Assembly: GCA_937924525.1 (NCBI GenBank)
Contig: CALDSU010000008.1
Coordinates: forward strand, 62,001-126,000
DNA: 64,000 nucleotides
Source of the DNA: an uncultured Bryobacteraceae bacterium
GTDB lineage: Bacteria; Acidobacteriota; Terriglobia; Bryobacterales; Bryobacteraceae
Direction of reading: 5' to 3'
Part shown: one piece after another, positions 43,341-51,796 of the stretch
Position numbering within the stretch: position 1 is the stretch's first letter
Layout of the letters: the number at the start of each line of letters is the position of its first letter
The notes under the pieces: generated by a model
The model's database searches: none
Seen by the model: only the letters and a program-made list of their open reading frames with translations
Told to the model about the DNA's origin: nothing
Made by a program: the position numbers and the translations under genes

Positions 43341-44443
43341 ATGATTTGGCGATTGGCTCTCTTGGCGTCGGCGGCCGCTGCTGCGCAGGCTTCCGCGCCC
43401 GTGATCGCGGGGGATGCGCAGCGTGGCGCAGAGGTGTTTCAGGCGCAGGGGTGCGTCGAGTGTCACCGCGTAAGGGGAACCGGCGCGGTGGTATCGCGGG
43501 CGCCTGATTTGGGCCTCCGCCGGGGCCGCGACATGAGCCCGGCGACCTTGGCTGCGCTGATGTGGAATCACGCCCCCACCATGTGGAAGGCGATGGATTC
43601 CCAGCGGGTCGAGCGCCGACCGCTGAGCAGTCAGGACGCCGCCGACTTATTTGTGTATTTTTACGCGGCAGGCTTCTTCGACCCCCCAGGCGATGCCGGG
43701 CGCGGCAAGGCGCTCTTTCGCGAGAAAGGCTGTGAGGGCTGCCATGCGGCCGGCAAGGCGCGCCCGGTGGCCGAATGGACCGCAGTCGACGATCCCATTC
43801 GCCTGGCCGGACAGATGTGGAACCACGCCTCCCGGATGCAGGAAGCGATGGGAAAGCAGAACATCCCGTCTCCAACCCTGACGGCCCAGGATTTGCGCGA
43901 TCTTTGCGTTTATGCGCAGAACTTGCCCCAAGCCCGCGGGCGCACCCCGGAGTTCAAGTTGGAACAGCCGGAAACCGGCGAGGAGTTGTTCCGGACCAAG
44001 GGCTGCGCCGAGTGCCACGCCGGGCGGCAATCGCTGGTTGGCAAGCTGGGCCAGAAATCGCTCACGGAAATCGCGGCCGCGCTTTGGAACCACTCCCCCA
44101 AGATTATCCCGATGCCGCCGCCGTTGACCGAAGCCGAGATGCGGCAATTGCTCAGCTATGTTTGGGCGAAACAATTCCTGGATGGAGACGGCAGTGTAAC
44201 GCGGGGCAAGGGCGTGTTCGCCCGGAAAAACTGCGCGGCCTGCCACGCCGGCAGCGGGGGAGCGCCCGCCCTCCCTACAGCGGGGGGGCCAATTCCTCAT
44301 CCATGATCGCCGCTCTCTGGGGACACGGCCCGGCGATGCTCGCGGAAATACGGACGCGTAAACTCGCTTGGCCCCGGTTCCGCGCCAGCGAAATGGCCGA
44401 CTTGGTGGCGTACCTGAACAGCCCACGCTCCGGCGCGCGGTAA
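43341..44443 (+). CDS. Tetraheme cytochrome c of four fused domains (frameshifted at a G7 tract)
   Basis: Four class-I-like cytochrome c units with haem sites CVECH, CEGCH, CAECH and CAACH, each followed by a LWNH/MWNH motif (LAALMWNHAPTMWKA, LAGQMWNHASRMQ, AAALWNHSPKIIP, and IAALWGHGPAMLAE in the last). Signal peptide MIWRLALLASAAAAAQASA; GAGGAGG precedes ATG 43341. As sequenced the frame stops at 44306, inside the fourth unit. Changing the G7 tract at 44282-44288 to G8 joins PALPTAGG to ANSSSMIAALWGHG and reaches the stop at 44443, completing a ~367-residue protein. Probably a periplasmic electron shuttle to the decaheme conduit just upstream. Confidence 0.8.
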
Positions 44444-44511
44444 GGGACTCCGCTTGCGTGCAGGAATGCCTCCCTGTCAGGGCCGAGGCGAAATCAGGAT
44501 GGGAGAAAGGT

Positions 44512-44970
44512 CTAAGCCAAGGCAGTCGAAGCGCGCAACTCGCCAACCGTCGGCATCATCAGGATCGAGTCTCTCCAATGACGCCACGCGAGGCTGACGA
44601 CGCGAAATACCTCCGTCGGGTCAAAGGGCTGAGCGAGCACATCGTAGCCGCCCCGGTTCAGCACTTCGGCCCAAAGCTGATCATCGGCCATCCGCGAAGT
44701 AACCACCAAATGGGGGGGACGTTCGGAGCGGGACAACTCCTCCAGCAGATCCTTCCACGTCCCGTCCGGTAGCTCCTGTTCGCAAATCACCACAGAGATT
44801 GGTTCTTCCCGCAGGAGGTCCTTCGCCTCCCGAAGGGTGCCCACTCCGAAGAGCTTCCAGTCGGAATGGGCAAAAATCCTCGTCAGTGTCCTGTGGTCGA
44901 CGATTTTTGGGGTGATCGCCAGCACGTTCACCCGTTGGACGGTCGGACTCGTCAGGTTCCGTGAAGCCAT
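44512..44970 (-). CDS. Receiver-domain protein with degenerate phosphorylation site
   Basis: A 152-residue stand-alone CheY-like receiver without output domain. The fold is recognisable: VNVLAITPKIVDHRTLTRIF (beta1), PISVVICEQELPDGTWKDLL (beta3), PHLVVTSRMADDQLW (beta4) and GYDVLAQPFDPTEVFRVV (beta5). The position of the phosphoacceptor Asp (four before the Pro of LPDG) is Glu, and the conserved Lys of beta5 (KPF) is Gln (QPF), so ordinary phosphorylation is not expected. The Thr/Ser switch position is kept. It may be a constitutively active or phosphorylation-independent protein-interaction module. Convergent with the cytochrome genes; partner unknown. Confidence 0.78.
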   Translation of the reverse strand: MASRNLTSPTVQRVNVLAITPKIVDHRTLTRIFAHSDWKLFGVGTLREAKDLLREEPISVVICEQELPDGTWKDLLEELSRSERPPHLVVTSRMADDQLWAEVLNRGGYDVLAQPFDPTEVFRVVSLAWRHWRDSILMMPTVGELRASTALA

Positions 44971-45219
44971 GGCTTTTTCAGTTGCGTTAGCAGATGTCGC
45001 CGCAGGTTTCCGACCCGGCAGAGCCCGGGACGGCGGGGTAAGAAGAGACCGGCTCGCCAGTCCGAGTACCGGTACGCACTTCCTGTCATCCTAAGGATAC
45101 GCCTGACGCGACGCTTCCGTCAACCCTAAAAATAAAGTGACGAAACCGGGAGATTTTTCTCCGGAGAACCCTAAAAAAATCCTCTCGCTCTCCGGGCGCT
45201 CCCTGACTTTGGAACCCGG

Positions 45220-45242
45220 CGGAGAACGCCGCGCCTTCTCCG
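45220..45242 (-). terminator. 7-bp hairpin directly after the TPR operon
   Basis: CGGAGAA and TTCTCCG pair around a 9-base GC-rich loop, beginning next to the stop codon of the last operon gene. No T-run follows, so it is a weak terminator or an mRNA 3'-end stabiliser. Confidence 0.35.
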
Positions 45243-45881
45243 TTATTTCTTGATCGTCTCGCCCTTGCGCAGCAACGTCGGCGACTTCCGCTTCTTCTGC
45301 TCCTGCGCGGCTTTCTTCTCCTCGGCCCTCTTTTCCGCTAAGTCCTTAGGCTGCATCATGCCTTCGAGTTCTTTCTTCTCCTTGGCTACCGCGGCTTCGA
45401 CCTTGGTGGAACGCGCGGCAAGGTCCTCTTGCGCCAGTTCCATCACATCGCTGGTGGTCTCTATGGCATTGGTCAGCGCGAATTCAAACCGGGCCGCGTC
45501 CGGGTGGTTGGCCGCTGCAATCTTGCGGAGTTTCTCGAGCAGCTTCGGCGTTGCCGACGCAACTTCACCCACGCCGGCGTCCACTGCGACCTTTCGCCGC
45601 AGGGCGTCGTCCGTAACGGTGTCCATCGCATCGAGGATGTGGGAGTAATCCTCGAGCAATTGCTGGACCATGCCCGACCGCCCCGGCTTTTCCCGGGACA
45701 GCAATTGCTCCACCTGGTCCAGGCGCTGGCGGGCAAAGTGCAAATACAACCTCAGGCGGTCGTTCGGTTCCTGCACCAGCCGCACCTGGTCCACTTCGTC
45801 GGCGGTGAGGAAATCCCGTTGGGCGCCTGCGGGAAACGCCGCCAGCCCGCACAAAAGTCCCAGCCAGAATCTCCGGCGCAT
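45243..45881 (-). CDS. Secreted helical protein of unknown function
   Basis: A 212-residue protein. The ATG at 45881 (MRRRFWLGLLCGLAAFPAGA, signal peptide) was chosen because AGGAG sits eight bases before it; a GTG at 45890 would overlap that site. The mature part is nearly all helix (DEVDQVRLVQEPNDRLRLYL, LLEDYSHILDAMDTVTDDAL, EVASATPKLLEKLRKIAAAN) and ends in a Lys/Glu-rich tail (KRAEEKKAAQEQKKRKSPTL). Last gene of a three-gene operon with a second secreted helical protein and a TPR protein. Confidence 0.72.
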   Translation of the reverse strand: MRRRFWLGLLCGLAAFPAGAQRDFLTADEVDQVRLVQEPNDRLRLYLHFARQRLDQVEQLLSREKPGRSGMVQQLLEDYSHILDAMDTVTDDALRRKVAVDAGVGEVASATPKLLEKLRKIAAANHPDAARFEFALTNAIETTSDVMELAQEDLAARSTKVEAAVAKEKKELEGMMQPKDLAEKRAEEKKAAQEQKKRKSPTLLRKGETIKK

Positions 45882-45886
45882 GCGAT

Positions 45887-46318
45887 TCACTCCTTTCGAC
45901 GTACGCCCATGATGCCGCGCACGAGCTCATCGTTGACCCGGCGCAGTTCCTTCTCGAGCGGTTCCAGCGCCGGCCGGTCGGCGTAGTTCATGGCTTCGGA
46001 AAAGCGCGTAACCTCTCGAATTAACGCCCGGGTACGAATCTCCGCGCGCTTGAAGTATTTGGATTTCCGTCGGGGATCCTTACCAGTGCCCTCGAGCGAC
46101 TCCAGGCTCAGCGCGACCGCCTGCTTCGCCTCCGCCACCTGCGCGGCCAGCGCCTCCTGGTCCCCTCCATCGTAAGCCTTCCGGGACGACTTCAGGAGCT
46201 TATCGGCGTGCGCCAGGAGAGCCTCGGCGCGTTTCTCGAGGTTGGGCTCGGCCAGGATCGGAGTCAGGTCCGCCCTCAGCAGACCGGCCAGGGCGAGGAT
46301 CAGAGCGCAAGTTTTCAT
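45887..46318 (-). CDS. Small secreted helical protein of unknown function
   Basis: A 143-residue protein with signal peptide (MKTCALILALAGLLRA) and a four-helix-like mature domain (LEKRAEALLAHADKLLKSSR, ALAAQVAEAKQAVALSLESL, YFKRAEIRTRALIREVTRFS, LEPLEKELRRVNDELVRGIM). The ATG at 46318 overlaps the stop of the TPR gene (ATGA), and its stop is five bases before the start of the next gene. Its helix pattern loosely parallels the downstream protein, so the two may be distant duplicates acting together in the periplasm. Confidence 0.7.
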   Translation of the reverse strand: MKTCALILALAGLLRADLTPILAEPNLEKRAEALLAHADKLLKSSRKAYDGGDQEALAAQVAEAKQAVALSLESLEGTGKDPRRKSKYFKRAEIRTRALIREVTRFSEAMNYADRPALEPLEKELRRVNDELVRGIMGVRRKE

Positions 46319-47523
46319 CGACGGCTCAGTTCCTTTTTGATGATACGAATTCGCTGGCGCGCCTGGAACTCCTCGTCGGGGAAATTCCCGCCGGCGACCG
46401 CCAGGAACCGCTGGTAGGCGTCGAGCGCGGGCTGGTACTGGCGCGTCTTGTCGAGGATGATCGCCCGGAAGAACAGGTGGCCGGGCGTCTCGGCGCCCAG
46501 CGCCGCAACCCGGTCCAGAGCCGCGAGCGCCTGGGGAAAATCCTCGACCAGGGTCAGCATTCCGGCCAGTTCGCTCCACGCTTCCTTGCTGTCCGGCCGC
46601 AGGCGGGCCGCTTCCAGGAATTCCCTGGCGGCCAAGGCGTAGCGCTTCTGCTCCCGGAGCAGAATCCCATAGGTCATCCGCAGGTTAAAGTCGCGCGGCG
46701 CGGACGCCGTGGCCCGCTGCAATTGATCGAGCGCCTTGCCATGTTGCCCGTCTCGGCGGTAGGCGTCCGCCAACGCGGCGCGGTTGGCCGCCGTGGGGTC
46801 GCGCGCTACCGCCCGTTCAAGTTCCGGAATCGCCTCCGCCGCCTGGTTCCCCTGGAGCAGCAACTGGCCGATGCGCTCCCGGGCGGCCACCAGCTCCGGA
46901 AATTGGCGATAGATGGCGATCGCCTCCTCGCGGTATTTACCCTGCTCGTACAGCGCGGCCAGTTCCAGCAGCGCATCCCGGTAGCCTGGATCGAGATCCG
47001 CCGCGCGTTGGAAATACGGCGCCGCTTCCTCCAGCCGCTTCTGGCGGGCCAGCGTCCTACCAAGACCCAACGCCGCGCCCGGCGCCTTCGGATCCAACCG
47101 GACCGCCTCCTGAAAATGTTTCTCGGCCGAGGCCAAGTCATTGGTTTCCAAACAGGCTTCGGCCAGGTAAAACCGGGGCCGGAACTGGTCCGGCTTTTTC
47201 TCGGCCGCGGCGGCCAGCAACGGCAGAGCGTCCGGCGCGTGTTTGGCATCCAGGAGCAGAATGCCAAGATTCAATTCGGCCTCGTACAACCCCGGCTTCA
47301 GGGCCAAGACCTTGCGATAGGCCTCGATGGCCCCATCCCGCTGTCCGGCCAGCGAGAGCGCCAGCCCCAGGTGGAAATGGGCGCCATAGTCCTCCGGATC
47401 CTGCCGGACGGCCTGCTGGAAATGGGCCACCGCGGCCGCGTAATCTTGCGATTCCAACGCCTTGATACCCGCCGCGTGGGGGTTGACCGCCTGGAGCCAG
47501 AACCAGAGCAGCACAGCAAGCAT
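46315..47523 (-). CDS. Tetratricopeptide-repeat protein
   Basis: A 402-residue protein with a short hydrophobic N-terminus (MLAVLLWFWLQAVNP; signal or anchor) and about ten TPR units (for example YAAAVAHFQQAVRQDPEDYG, GAIEAYRKVLALKPGLYEAE, ASAEKHFQEAVRLDPKAPGA, EEAAPYFQRAADLDPGYRDA, ALDQLQRATASAPRDFNLRM). The ATG at 47523 has GGAGGG upstream; the open frame further upstream enters the hsp20 promoter region. Probably a periplasm-facing scaffold for the two small helical proteins encoded after it. Confidence 0.82.
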   Translation of the reverse strand: MLAVLLWFWLQAVNPHAAGIKALESQDYAAAVAHFQQAVRQDPEDYGAHFHLGLALSLAGQRDGAIEAYRKVLALKPGLYEAELNLGILLLDAKHAPDALPLLAAAAEKKPDQFRPRFYLAEACLETNDLASAEKHFQEAVRLDPKAPGAALGLGRTLARQKRLEEAAPYFQRAADLDPGYRDALLELAALYEQGKYREEAIAIYRQFPELVAARERIGQLLLQGNQAAEAIPELERAVARDPTAANRAALADAYRRDGQHGKALDQLQRATASAPRDFNLRMTYGILLREQKRYALAAREFLEAARLRPDSKEAWSELAGMLTLVEDFPQALAALDRVAALGAETPGHLFFRAIILDKTRQYQPALDAYQRFLAVAGGNFPDEEFQARQRIRIIKKELSRR

Positions 47524-47580
47524 CGCTTTTAGTTTACCCTCCGGCTGGGGAAAAGGAGTCTGGGAACGATCGGATTGGCA

Positions 47581-47618
47581 TTGAGTCGGAGTCGGCGACG
47601 AGAGCGGGAGCGACTCAA
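47581..47618. promoter_or_regulatory. 8-bp inverted repeat upstream of the hsp20 promoter
   Basis: TTGAGTCG (47581-47588) and CGACTCAA (47611-47618) are perfect inverted copies 22 bp apart, 18 bp before the -35 element. They could be a two-site operator or form a hairpin in the TPR-gene leader on the other strand. The sequence is not CIRCE (TTAGCACTC-N9-GAGTGCTAA). Confidence 0.4.
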
Positions 47619-47636
47619 AAACTTCACTAAATTCTC

Positions 47637-47665
47637 TTGACAAACATAGACTCATATTTTATGAT
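47637..47665 (+). promoter_or_regulatory. Near-consensus sigma-70 promoter of hsp20
   Basis: TTGACA (47637-47642, perfect) and TATGAT (47660-47665, 5 of 6) are spaced by 17 bp. Transcription should start near 47672, giving a leader of ~16 bases that contains the GGAGG ribosome site. This is one of the two strongest promoters in the window and predicts high basal expression. Confidence 0.75.
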
Positions 47666-47687
47666 TGCAGTTGGAGGCAAATCAACC

Positions 47688-48107
47688 ATGTCCCTCACTC
47701 ACTATGATCCATTCGCCAGCTTGAAGCTCTTTGAAGACGCTGTCGCCCGGATGTGGAGCGAACCCCGGGCCACCCGTCCCTGGTCGCCGGCCGTCGATAT
47801 CGTCGAGACCGAGGACGCCCTGGTTCTCAAGGCCGATCTCCCGGACGTCAAGCTCGAAGACATCGATGTGCGTGTCGAGAACGAGACCTTGACTATTAAG
47901 GGCGAGCGCAAGTTCGAGAAGGAAGAAAAGATCAAGGGCTACCACCGCATCGAGCGCAGCTATGGCGCTTTCATGCGCAGTTTCACGGTCCCGGCCAGCC
48001 TGGAAGCCGAAAAAGTCTCGGCGGAATACAAAAACGGCGTGCTGACCGTGACCTTGCCCAAGCGGGAGGAAGCCAAGCCGCGCCAGGTAAAGGTACAAGT
48101 GAAGTAG
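47688..48107 (+). CDS. Small heat-shock protein (Hsp20/alpha-crystallin)
   Basis: A 139-residue sHSP, an ATP-independent holdase. The N-terminal arm (MSLTHYDPFASLKLFEDAVA) is followed by the alpha-crystallin domain (~residues 35-125): PAVDIVETEDALVLKADLPD, VRVENETLTIKGERKFE, YGAFMRSFTVP and the conserved EYKNGVLTVTLPKRE. The C-terminus lacks a clear I-x-I. The ATG at 47688 has GGAGG ten bases upstream; an earlier in-frame ATG falls inside the promoter. Next gene is clpB, which resolves sHSP-held aggregates. Confidence 0.95.
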   Translation: MSLTHYDPFASLKLFEDAVARMWSEPRATRPWSPAVDIVETEDALVLKADLPDVKLEDIDVRVENETLTIKGERKFEKEEKIKGYHRIERSYGAFMRSFTVPASLEAEKVSAEYKNGVLTVTLPKREEAKPRQVKVQVK

Positions 48108-48218
48108 CGAACCGGCGCCGACCGGTTGCAGTCCAGCGGGGCCGCCAGCGGCGGGCGGAGTCAAGTTGCCCGGCGCCGGCGGCCCATGGTTTTCTGGAAA
48201 CGAAGTCGAGGCTCGAAC

Positions 48219-50864
48219 ATGATCCGTTTCGATCGATTCACGCAAAAAGCGCAGGAGGCGGTCCAGCAGTCGCAGACCATCGCGGCCGAGAACCAGCACC
48301 AGGCCGTCCACCCGGTCCACCTGCTGCTGGCGCTGGCTCAGGAGCAGGAGGGCGTGGTGCGGCCTGTACTTGAAAAGTGCCGCGTCCATCCCGACCTGAT
48401 TGTCCGGGAGGCGCGGCGGCTCCTGCAAAGCATTCCGCAGGTCAGCGGCGCGCAGCCCGGCATGTACGCCTCTCCCTCGCTCAATGAGCTCCTCGAAACG
48501 GCGGTGCGCGAGGCCGAGCGGTTCAAGGACGAGTTTGTCTCGACCGAGCATTTGCTGCTGGCGCTCAGCCAGATGAAGCACGATCCGGCCGGGAACCTGC
48601 TGAACCGCGCCGGCGCAACTCACGAGGCGATTCTCAATGCCCTGGTTTCCGTGCGCGGTTCCCAGCGGGTGACCGATCAGAACCCGGAGTCGAAATACCA
48701 GGCGCTGGAGCGCTACGCGATCGACCTGACCGAGGCGGCGCGGAAAGGAAAGCTCGACCCGGTCATCGGCCGGGACGAAGAGATTCGCCGGGTCATGCAG
48801 GTGCTCAGCCGCCGCACCAAGAACAACCCCGTGCTGATCGGCGAGCCCGGGGTCGGAAAGACCGCCATCGTCGAGGGCCTGGCGCAGCGCATTGTCAAGG
48901 GCGACGTCCCCGAGCAACTGCGCAATAAGAAACTGGTCGCCCTCGACTTGGGCGGCATGGTGGCGGGCACCAAGTTCCGCGGCGAGTTCGAGGACCGCCT
49001 CAAGGCCGTCCTGCGCGAAATCCGCGAATCGAGCGGCGAGATCATTTGCTTCATCGACGAGTTGCACACCCTGGTGGGCGCCGGCGGCGCCGAGGGCGCG
49101 ATCGACGCGGCCAATATGCTCAAGCCGGCCTTGGCCCGCGGCGAATTGCACTGCGTGGGCGCCACCACCCTGAACGAATATCGCAAACACGTCGAGAAGG
49201 ACGCCGCCCTGGCCCGCCGCTTCCAGACCGTGCTGGTCGGCGAACCCTCGGTCGACGATACCATCTCCATCCTGCGGGGCCTCAAAGAGCGCTTTGAAAT
49301 CCACCACGGCATCCGCATCAAAGACTCCGCCATCGTGTCCGCCGCGCTCTTGTCCAGCCGTTACATCACCGACCGCTTCCTGCCGGACAAGGCCATCGAC
49401 CTGATCGACGAGGCCGGCTCGGCGCTCCGCATCCAGATCGGTTCCATGCCCATTGAAATCGATCAGATCGAGCGCAAGATCACGCACCTGGAGATCGAGC
49501 GCCAGGCGCTGGTGCGCGAAACCGACGCCGCTTCGCGCGAGCGGCTGCGCGCCGTCGAAAACGAACTCGAGCGCGTCCGCGCCGAATCGGCGGGCCTGCG
49601 TGACCGCTGGAACCGGGAAAAGAGCGCCATCACCGCGGTCCAGCACTTGAAGGAAGAGCAGGAAAAGCTGCGCCAGGAAGAGGAGAAGGCCACCCGGCTC
49701 GGCGAATGGGAGAAAGCCGCCCAGATCAAGTACGGTCGTCTGGCGCAGATCGAAAGAGATCTCGAGCAGGCCAACCGGGAACTCGAGGCCATCAAACAGG
49801 ACTCCCCCCTCCTCAAGGAAGAAGTGGACGAGGAGGACATTGCGCGCGTGGTGGCCAAGTGGACCGGCATTCCCGTGGCGCGGATGCTGGAAGGCGAGAT
49901 GCAGAAACTGGTCCACATGGAAGAGCGGCTGCAAGAACGCGTGGTGGGCCAGGACGAAGCCGTTCGCCTGGTCGCCAACGCCATTCGCCGCAACCGCGCC
50001 GGGCTCAGCGATCCGCAGCGCCCCATCGGCAGTTTTCTGTTCCTCGGACCCACGGGCGTCGGCAAGACGGAACTCGCGCGCACCCTGGCCGAGTTCCTCT
50101 TCGACGACGAGAAAGCCATGGTCCGGATCGATATGTCCGAGTACATGGAGAAGCACTCGGTGGCCCGCATGATCGGCGCGCCGCCCGGCTACGTCGGCTA
50201 TGAAGAGGGCGGCCAGCTTACCGAGCATCTCCGCCGCCGCCCTTACTCGGTGGTCCTGTTCGACGAGATCGAAAAGGCCCACCCGGACGTGTTCAACTCG
50301 CTGTTGCAGATCCTGGACGACGGGCGGCTGACCGACGGTCAGGGACGCACGGTGAGTTTCCGCAACGCCGTCATCATCATGACGTCCAACGTCGGCTCGG
50401 GCGCAATCCGCGACATGGCCCCGATCGGCTTTTCCGTGCACGTGCGTCATGCCGGATCGAACGAGGAAGTCAAGAACCGGCTCCTTGAAGCGCTCCGGCA
50501 GACGTTCCGCCCGGAATTCCTCAACCGGATCGACGACATCATCGTCTTTAACTCCCTGACCCGGGAGCATCTGGGCAGCGTCATCGACATCCAGTTGCGG
50601 CGGGTGCTGGCGCTGCTGGCCGGCCGCGGCGTGACGCTCGCACTGACGCCGGCCGCCCGCGATCTGCTCATTCAGGAAGGCTACGACCCCAAGTACGGCG
50701 CGCGTCCCATGAAGCGCACCATCCAGCGCCTGGTGCAAGATCCCCTCGCGCTGCAACTTCTCAACGGCGAGTTGCGCGCCGGCGATACGGTCCGCGCGGA
50801 AGCCGACCCGGTCGCCAAAGCGCTCCGTTTCGAAAAAGTCGAAGCGGCGCAGCCGGTAGCTTGA
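48219..50864 (+). CDS. clpB: ClpB-type AAA+ disaggregase
   Basis: An 881-residue double-AAA+ chaperone that with DnaK extracts proteins from aggregates. Clp_N repeats occupy ~1-145; Walker A1 GEPGVGKT is near residue 208 and Walker B1 [15 protein letters not shown] follows; a coiled-coil middle domain ([20 protein letters not shown] to [15 protein letters not shown]) is present, which distinguishes ClpB from ClpA; Walker A2 GPTGVGKT is near residue 610, with [14 protein letters not shown]. No ClpP-docking IGF loop was seen. Start at ATG 48219 (GAGG upstream; family start [15 protein letters not shown]). It lies 111 bp after hsp20 and ahead of htpX. Confidence 0.95.
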   Translation: MIRFDRFTQKAQEAVQQSQTIAAENQHQAVHPVHLLLALAQEQEGVVRPVLEKCRVHPDLIVREARRLLQSIPQVSGAQPGMYASPSLNELLETAVREAERFKDEFVSTEHLLLALSQMKHDPAGNLLNRAGATHEAILNALVSVRGSQRVTDQNPESKYQALERYAIDLTEAARKGKLDPVIGRDEEIRRVMQVLSRRTKNNPVLIGEPGVGKTAIVEGLAQRIVKGDVPEQLRNKKLVALDLGGMVAGTKFRGEFEDRLKAVLREIRESSGEIICFIDELHTLVGAGGAEGAIDAANMLKPALARGELHCVGATTLNEYRKHVEKDAALARRFQTVLVGEPSVDDTISILRGLKERFEIHHGIRIKDSAIVSAALLSSRYITDRFLPDKAIDLIDEAGSALRIQIGSMPIEIDQIERKITHLEIERQALVRETDAASRERLRAVENELERVRAESAGLRDRWNREKSAITAVQHLKEEQEKLRQEEEKATRLGEWEKAAQIKYGRLAQIERDLEQANRELEAIKQDSPLLKEEVDEEDIARVVAKWTGIPVARMLEGEMQKLVHMEERLQERVVGQDEAVRLVANAIRRNRAGLSDPQRPIGSFLFLGPTGVGKTELARTLAEFLFDDEKAMVRIDMSEYMEKHSVARMIGAPPGYVGYEEGGQLTEHLRRRPYSVVLFDEIEKAHPDVFNSLLQILDDGRLTDGQGRTVSFRNAVIIMTSNVGSGAIRDMAPIGFSVHVRHAGSNEEVKNRLLEALRQTFRPEFLNRIDDIIVFNSLTREHLGSVIDIQLRRVLALLAGRGVTLALTPAARDLLIQEGYDPKYGARPMKRTIQRLVQDPLALQLLNGELRAGDTVRAEADPVAKALRFEKVEAAQPVA

Positions 50865-50873
50865 TATTTTCGG

Positions 50874-50894
50874 GGGCGGGCGAATCCCCCGCCC
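50874..50894 (+). terminator. GC hairpin between clpB and htpX
   Basis: GGGCGGG and CCCGCCC form a perfect 7-bp all-GC stem with loop CGAATCC, ten bases after the clpB stop. The 3' flank is not T-rich, so it may attenuate or process the clpB-htpX message rather than end it. Confidence 0.4.
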
Positions 50895-50944
50895 GCTCCC
50901 GTGCGTCCAACCAGAAAGAGCGGAGGTTAAGATAAAGGAAAGCG

Positions 50945-51796
50945 ATGACTACCGCCAATAATCTGAAAACTGTCCTGTTGTTGGGACTGCTGAGCGCCCT
51001 GCTGATCTTGGGGGGCCAGGCGGTCGGAGGCAAAAGCGGCTTGTACCTCGGCTTTACCATGGCCGTGGTGATGAACTTCGTGAGCTATTTCTTCTCCGAG
51101 AAGATCGCGCTGTCGATGTACCACGCCCAGCGGGTCAGCCCTACCGAGCATCCGCGCATCTGGGCCCGGGTGGGACCGATGACCGAGCGTCTCTGCCAGC
51201 GCATGGGCCTGCCCATGCCTAAGCTCTGGGTGATTCCTGAGCAGTCGCCGAACGCGTTCGCCACCGGGCGCAACCCCCGCCACTCGTCGGTAGCGTTCAC
51301 CGCCGGCCTGCTGGAGGCGATGAACGACCAGGAGCTCGAAGGTGTGGTCGCCCACGAGTTGGCGCATATCAAGCATCGCGATATCCTCACCAGCTCGGTC
51401 GCCGCGACCATCGGGGCGGCGATCACGCAGTTGGCCTACGTGGCTATGTTCTTTGGCGGCCGGCGCGATGACGATGAAGAGGGCGGCAATCCCCTGGCCG
51501 GCCTCTTGTTGCTGATCCTCGGTCCCTTGGCTGCGTCGCTGATTCAAATGGCGATTTCGCGCACCCGGGAGTACGCCGCCGACGCCGCCGCGGCGAAATA
51601 TTGCGGCTCGCCGTGGGGGCTGATGAACGCCTTGCGCAAGCTCGAGGCGTGGTCGCAGCGGGTGCCGCTCGAGGCTTCGCCCGCCACCGCCCACATGTTC
51701 ATCATCAAGCCGCTGAGCGGCCAGGCGCTGGCGCGGCTGTTCTCGACGCATCCGGCCACCGAGGAACGCATCGCGCGGCTGCGGGCCCTGGTTTGA
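50945..51796 (+). CDS. htpX: Membrane zinc metalloprotease HtpX
   Basis: A 283-residue M48 protease that degrades damaged membrane proteins. Two N-terminal spans (VLLLGLLSALLILGGQAV and GLYLGFTMAVVMNFVSYFFS) precede the zinc motif HELAH in VVAHELAHIKHRDILTSS; the third ligand Glu lies in ISRTREYAADAAAAK. A second pair of spans surrounds LAYVAMFF and LLLLILGPLAASLIQ. AAAGGA precedes the ATG at 50945. Heat-shock company (hsp20, clpB) fits its role. The stop overlaps the next start (TTGA). Confidence 0.94.
   Translation: MTTANNLKTVLLLGLLSALLILGGQAVGGKSGLYLGFTMAVVMNFVSYFFSEKIALSMYHAQRVSPTEHPRIWARVGPMTERLCQRMGLPMPKLWVIPEQSPNAFATGRNPRHSSVAFTAGLLEAMNDQELEGVVAHELAHIKHRDILTSSVAATIGAAITQLAYVAMFFGGRRDDDEEGGNPLAGLLLLILGPLAASLIQMAISRTREYAADAAAAKYCGSPWGLMNALRKLEAWSQRVPLEASPATAHMFIIKPLSGQALARLFSTHPATEERIARLRALV

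Noticed and set aside
47581-47618. CIRCE element for HrcA upstream of hsp20
   Set aside because: The inverted repeat sequence TTGAGTCG/CGACTCAA and its 22-bp spacer differ from TTAGCACTC-N9-GAGTGCTAA.
47682-50756. 1024-codon minus-strand open frame opposite hsp20 and clpB
   Set aside because: It spans two well-defined chaperone genes and has no motif or start signal of its own.
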